From Desulfobacteraceae bacterium (GTDB lineage Bacteria; Desulfobacterota; DSM-4660; Desulfatiglandales; Desulfatiglandaceae): DNA of 9,721 bases. The stretch lies in contig CP070700.1 in the NCBI GenBank assembly GCA_020349865.1, forward strand, positions 1,542,737-1,552,457, read 5' to 3'. Under the pieces are notes generated by a model. It ran no database searches and was not told where the DNA came from. It saw only the letters and a program-made list of their open reading frames with translations. Shown here in pieces: positions 7,209-9,721 of the stretch; within the stretch, counting starts at the first letter, position 1; each line of letters begins with the position of its first letter. The position numbers were made by a program, and so were the translations under genes.

Positions 7209-7497
7209 TTAAAATTTTAGCATGACCCCAGAGAAATAGGTTCTGCATTTCATTGGGCAGGCGTTGAGATTGGGCAAAAAAGCGATTAATTTTATAAAAA
7301 TGAAGGGAACAGATTTTAAATACTTGAAATAATATAAAAAAGATGTTAATAGACTATCAATTGAGAAATTAGATATATTTTCTCTTGCAATATGTGTCGA
7401 TTTGAGTGTAAATAGTCCTTAATGCTGAGCCATAAAATTAACCTGTGACCCATTTTTGAGAATTCAACACTTTTAATTTGGTAAAAAAACTAAATTC
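7209..7497. other. AT-rich intergenic region between tolB and pal
   Basis: About 300 nt without a credible gene on either strand. It is visibly richer in A and T than the genes around it. A weak promoter candidate for pal is TTGCAA (7385-7390) with TGTAAA (7407-7412), spacer 16. ATTGGGCA occurs twice, 17 bp apart (7252-7259 and 7269-7276). The AAAATTTT palindrome just after the tolB stop (7211-7218) has no GC stem and does not make a terminator. No tRNA or recognisable riboswitch is seen. The gap suggests pal has its own promoter here. Confidence 0.4.
7385..7412 (+). promoter_or_regulatory. Weak sigma70-like promoter candidate for pal
   Basis: TTGCAA (7385-7390) and TGTAAA (7407-7412) are separated by 16 nt. 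Each hexamer matches four of six consensus positions. In AT-rich DNA such matches arise easily by chance, so this is a candidate only. Confidence 0.2.
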
Positions 7498-7504
7498 AGG
7501 AGGT
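7498..7504 (+). promoter_or_regulatory. Strong ribosome binding site of pal
   Basis: AGGAGGT lies 9 nt before the ATG at 7514. It rules out the in-frame TTG at 7478, which lies upstream of it and would add 12 residues ahead of the lipoprotein signal. Its near-perfect complementarity to 16S rRNA fits the high expression expected for Pal. Confidence 0.8.
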
Positions 7505-7513
7505 AAAGAGAGT

Positions 7514-8122
7514 ATGGGGAAAAAAATAATGACCGGCATGATCGCCATGGCTTTTATCTGCTCGTTCTTTTTACTGATAACATCCTGTGCCAAAAAGCAG
7601 GTGCAGGTTTCTGAACCTGTTAAACCAGCCACTCAGGAAATGAAGGCTGATGAAGAGGCGGAGGCCAAGGCAAAGGCTGATGAAGAGGCTAAGAGGAAGG
7701 CCGAAGAAGCAGCGCGGGCCGAAGCTGAACGGCAGGCCAGGCTTCGTGAGCTTAAAATGAGCCAGGAATTGGCTGATCAAATCCGTATCTTTGAATCTGA
7801 GAATATATACTTTGCATTCGACAAATCGGATTTGACGGGTGAGTCCAAGACCACTTTAAGGAAAAAAGCAGATTGGCTTAAGGCCAACGCGGGTCTTTCG
7901 GTGCGTATCGCAGGCCATTGTGACGAAAGAGGCACCAATGAATACAACCTCGCCTTGGGTGAGAGGAGAGCGCATGCTGCCAAAAAATTCCTTATGGCCT
8001 TAGGTATCCCGGGAAATAGTATTTCAACCATCAGTTATGGTGAGGAAAGGCCTGCTGATCCCGGACATAACGATGAGGCTTGGACAAAAAACAGACGGGA
8101 TGAGTTTACACTGATCAAGTAA
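7514..8122 (+). CDS. pal: Pal, peptidoglycan-associated outer-membrane lipoprotein
   Basis: The 202-residue precursor has a lipoprotein signal (hydrophobic core about 8-22) with lipobox ITSC, making Cys25 the lipidated residue; Ala at +2 fits outer-membrane sorting. Residues about 44-80 form an Ala/Glu/Lys-rich helical linker. Residues about 92-202 are an OmpA-like peptidoglycan-binding domain with IYFAFDKSDL (98-107), GHCDERGTNEYNLALGERRA (134-153) and NRRDEF (193-198). These include the Asp and Arg positions that bind diaminopimelate in the family. Pal anchors the outer membrane to the cell wall and is the partner of TolB. It sits after tolB as in canonical tol-pal clusters but with a gap of about 300 nt. 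The charged linker is longer than in E. coli Pal. Confidence 0.96.
   Translation: MGKKIMTGMIAMAFICSFFLLITSCAKKQVQVSEPVKPATQEMKADEEAEAKAKADEEAKRKAEEAARAEAERQARLRELKMSQELADQIRIFESENIYFAFDKSDLTGESKTTLRKKADWLKANAGLSVRIAGHCDERGTNEYNLALGERRAHAAKKFLMALGIPGNSISTISYGEERPADPGHNDEAWTKNRRDEFTLIK
7643..7689 (+). repeat. 30-bp-period direct repeat in the Pal linker
   Basis: AAGGCTGATGAAGAGGC occurs exactly at 7643-7659 and again at 7673-7689. In protein terms KADEEA is repeated with a 10-residue period (residues 44-49 and 54-59). The identical 17 bp indicates a fairly recent in-frame duplication that lengthened the charged linker. Confidence 0.75.
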
Positions 8123-8134
8123 AAATTTGCTGGC

Positions 8135-8162
8135 TTGACCGGATCTTGTAACACTGGTTAAT
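8135..8162 (+). promoter_or_regulatory. Possible promoter between pal and cpoB
   Basis: TTGACC (8135-8140) matches five of six -35 bases and is followed after 16 nt by GTTAAT (8157-8162), four of six at -10. A transcript from here would carry the hairpin at 8188-8214 in its leader before cpoB. This is a sequence match only. Confidence 0.25.
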
Positions 8163-8187
8163 CCAGACTTCCGCGCGTAATCAAAAC

Positions 8188-8214
8188 GAGCCGGCCCGTT
8201 TTCATGGCCGGCTC
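8188..8214. repeat. Perfect 9-bp GC-rich hairpin before cpoB
   Basis: GAGCCGGCC (8188-8196) and its exact reverse complement GGCCGGCTC (8206-8214) flank a 9-nt loop (8197-8205). On the + strand it is followed by ATATGC, with no U-tract, so it is not a standard rho-independent terminator in the direction of the genes. On the - strand it is followed by GTTTTGATT, a weak U-tract, but no minus-strand gene ends here. It lies 65 nt after pal and 25 nt before cpoB, so it could protect the pal 3' end, attenuate read-through or affect cpoB translation. Confidence 0.7.
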
Positions 8215-8239
8215 ATATGCACCGTAACAATGTAAGGAT

Positions 8240-9142
8240 ATGATGGCTTCCTGTTTGTGCAACAATAATCCTGCTAAAATTGGGTGGTATGTTCTTCTCC
8301 TCCTTCTCATTTGCTCATGTGTTACTGCCCAGCAGGATCTTCTGTACATGAACGACCAAATTGTGGCCCTGAATTCTCGAATGAATAAACTTGAAGAATC
8401 CATAGGGCCAAAACTCTCCACGGAGCTTGATTCTAAGCTGGAATCAATTCGAGATACCCAGGCTGAAACCGGGGCTGACATTGATAAAATCAGAGGTGAA
8501 ATACAGGAACTCTCAGGGCGTGTGGGAGACAACAGGCGTTTGGTGAAACACACCATTGAAAGAGACACGTCCGACCAGGATACCGTGAAGGCCCGCCTGT
8601 CTGAACTCACCCAGCGAATAACCGAACTGGAATTAAGGCATAAGCAGGTTCAGGAATACCTTGGGCTCAAGGTATCGGGAGATCAGCAAGAACAATATGT
8701 AAAAAAGGGTCCTGCGGAACCCAAAGAACCCCTAAAGAAACCTCCAGTCGTTGAAGAAAGGCCGGCCCTTTCTGAGAGTCAGCTTTATGAAGAAACACTC
8801 GTCATCTATAAGCAAGGCCAATACGATCAAGCCCTGGTTGGTTTTAAGAGTTTTATAGAGAAATATCCAAAGTCGGAGCTCGCTGACAATGCCCAATTCT
8901 GGGTTGGGGAATGCTACATGGGCCTGAAACAATATGAACAGGCGATTTTGGCATACCAGGAAGTGATAAAGGAATACCCCAAAGGTAACAAGGTGCCCAA
9001 CGCTATGCTTCGACAGGCTTTTGCCTTTCACGAGATAAACGACAAAGTCAGTTCAAAACTCCTCCTGAAAAAAATCATCAAGAAATATCCCGACTCAAGC
9101 GAAGCCAAGATTGCCAGCGCCAAGCTAAAGACACTAAAATAG
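8240..9142 (+). CDS. cpoB: CpoB (YbgF), Tol-Pal coiled-coil/TPR accessory protein
   Basis: The 300-residue product has a hydrophobic signal segment (about 15-26), a coiled-coil region (about 36-146, many charged heptad-like stretches), a Lys/Pro linker (about 150-175), and three TPR-like repeats at about 180-214 (ETLVIYKQGQYDQALVGF), 217-250 (GLKQYEQAILAYQEVIKEYP) and 254-290. This order matches YbgF/CpoB, which in E. coli coordinates outer-membrane constriction by Tol with peptidoglycan synthesis. The signal ends in LICSC, so Cys27 could be lipidated; alternatively cleavage at VTA would give a soluble periplasmic protein. Two ATGs adjoin (8240, 8243); AAGGA at 8234-8238 is spaced better for the second. 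It is the last gene of the tol-pal cluster, 117 nt after pal. Confidence 0.92.
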   Translation: MMASCLCNNNPAKIGWYVLLLLLICSCVTAQQDLLYMNDQIVALNSRMNKLEESIGPKLSTELDSKLESIRDTQAETGADIDKIRGEIQELSGRVGDNRRLVKHTIERDTSDQDTVKARLSELTQRITELELRHKQVQEYLGLKVSGDQQEQYVKKGPAEPKEPLKKPPVVEERPALSESQLYEETLVIYKQGQYDQALVGFKSFIEKYPKSELADNAQFWVGECYMGLKQYEQAILAYQEVIKEYPKGNKVPNAMLRQAFAFHEINDKVSSKLLLKKIIKKYPDSSEAKIASAKLKTLK

Positions 9143-9163
9143 ATTTAAGCGTCTTGCAATAAC

Positions 9164-9169
9164 GAGGAG
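9164..9169 (+). promoter_or_regulatory. Ribosome binding site ahead of the CLC region
   Basis: GAGGAG stands 4 nt before the ATG at 9174. It is the only good Shine-Dalgarno between cpoB and the CLC gene, yet the ATG it serves is not in the CLC frame (see the next two entries). Confidence 0.65.
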
Positions 9170-9173
9170 ATCT

Positions 9174-9218
9174 ATGTCAGATTACACTCTTAGCTCTGAA
9201 CCGAAGTATCCCGCCTAA
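9174..9218 (+). CDS. 14-codon frame: leader peptide or the true 5' end of the CLC gene
   Basis: ATG at 9174 with a good ribosome binding site opens MSDYTLSSEPKYPA and stops at TAA (9216-9218). The CLC frame overlaps it in +1. If one C of the CCC run at 9210-9212 were absent, the peptide would read on as ...KYPPNEVNHQ into the CLC protein, giving a normal-length N-terminus. So it may be the real start disrupted by a one-base insertion or a base-calling error, or a leader whose stop lies 4 nt before a GTG in the CLC frame (9223), allowing re-initiation. The sequence alone does not decide. Confidence 0.4.
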   Translation: MSDYTLSSEPKYPA

Positions 9219-9222
9219 CGAA

Positions 9223-9721
9223 GTGAACCATCAATCTTCCCAAAAATTCTCAATTACTACGCTGTTAAAAACCAACGAACATACCACGATGGCCGTACTG
9301 GCCGTTATTGTGGGCCTGGCTGGTGGTTTTGGGGCCATTGGTTTTCGCCACCTTATAGATTTTTTTCAATCAATCTCTTATGGCTCTATTGGAAACTTGC
9401 TCGACGCGGTCCGGTCGGTTCCATGGTATTTCAAGTTCTGGGTCCCCGCACTAGGAGGGTTGGTGGTGGGGCCACTTGTCTATTTTCTGGCAAGGGAGGC
9501 CAAAGGGCATGGTGTTCCAGAAGTCATGGAAGCCGTTGCCCTTAGAAGCGGTATCATAAGAAAGAGAGTCGTTTTTATTAAGTCTCTGGCATCTGCCATT
9601 TGCATAGGTACGGGGGGTTCGGTTGGAAGGGAAGGACCGATCGTTCAAATAGGTTCTGCCATCGGGTCAACAATCGGCCAGGGGTTTAAGGTCTCAGCCG
9701 ATAGGATCAGAACCCTGGTTG
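9223..9721 (+). CDS. CLC-family chloride channel/transporter, N-terminal part (3' end outside window)
   Basis: The frame is open from 9163 past the window end. The part from 9289 reads MAVLAVIVGLAGGFGAIGF, matching helix B of CLC proteins; then comes a hydrophobic helix with FWVPALGGLVVGPLVYF, the GHGVPEV motif (9505-9525; family GxGxP) and GGSVGREGPIVQIG (about 9613-9654; family GREGP with the gating glutamate, codon 9631-9633). CLC proteins are inner-membrane chloride channels or chloride/proton antiporters. The E. coli-type Ser of GSGIP is His here. The start is uncertain: GTG at 9223 is the first usual start codon in frame but has no Shine-Dalgarno; ATG 9289 would cut off the residues before helix B; ATG 9174 requires a frame change. 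The gene starts shortly after cpoB and may share its transcript. Confidence 0.85.
   Translation, partial: MNHQSSQKFSITTLLKTNEHTTMAVLAVIVGLAGGFGAIGFRHLIDFFQSISYGSIGNLLDAVRSVPWYFKFWVPALGGLVVGPLVYFLAREAKGHGVPEVMEAVALRSGIIRKRVVFIKSLASAICIGTGGSVGREGPIVQIGSAIGSTIGQGFKVSADRIRTLV

Noticed and set aside
7205..7220. Terminator directly after tolB
   Set aside because: AAAATTTT is palindromic but wholly A/T and lacks a stable stem.
1..9721. Mobile elements, CRISPR arrays, tRNA or rRNA genes, phage or defence genes
   Set aside because: No transposase, integrase, regularly spaced repeat, tRNA-like cloverleaf or rRNA sequence was seen. The gene set is housekeeping, so no new system is claimed.

Overview
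The window looks like chromosomal DNA of a Gram-negative bacterium. A molybdenum-cofactor cluster with a MoeA protein fused to a periplasmic-binding-protein-like domain, followed by a complete Tol-Pal cluster, suggests an anaerobic deltaproteobacterium (Desulfobacterota, for example a sulfate reducer). This placement is inferred from gene content and protein style; no 16S or other marker is present. All genes supported here lie on the + strand.

Region 1 (2-3463) is a compact molybdenum/tungsten cofactor operon. It holds the 3' end of a first moeA, a 651-residue MoeA carrying a C-terminal molybdate-binding-protein-like domain, a short ModE-type winged-helix regulator without a metal-sensing domain, and the GTP-binding MobB. 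The genes overlap or are at most 35 nt apart. Together they would insert the metal into molybdopterin, help make the guanine dinucleotide form, and possibly tune expression to metal supply. Region 2 (3464-3693) is a 230-nt spacer with no gene and probably carries the tol promoter.

Region 3 (3694-9142) is tolQ-tolR-tolA-tolB-pal-cpoB in the canonical order. TolQ/TolR form the proton-driven motor in the inner membrane, TolA spans the periplasm, TolB and the lipoprotein Pal are the outer-membrane side, and CpoB is the coiled-coil/TPR accessory protein. The TolA here is short and TonB-like. Two longer gaps interrupt the cluster: an AT-rich stretch of about 300 nt before pal, and a 117-nt stretch before cpoB with a perfect 9-bp GC hairpin.

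Region 4 (9143-9721) is the 5' part of a CLC-family chloride channel/transporter that runs off the window. Its start is odd: the only good ribosome binding site and ATG open a 14-codon frame that stops, while the CLC frame continues in +1, with no recognised start signal of its own.

I do not see a wholly new system. The parts most worth a second look are the CLC start, the MoeA-binding-protein fusion next to a second MoeA, the sensor-less ModE, and the hairpin before cpoB.
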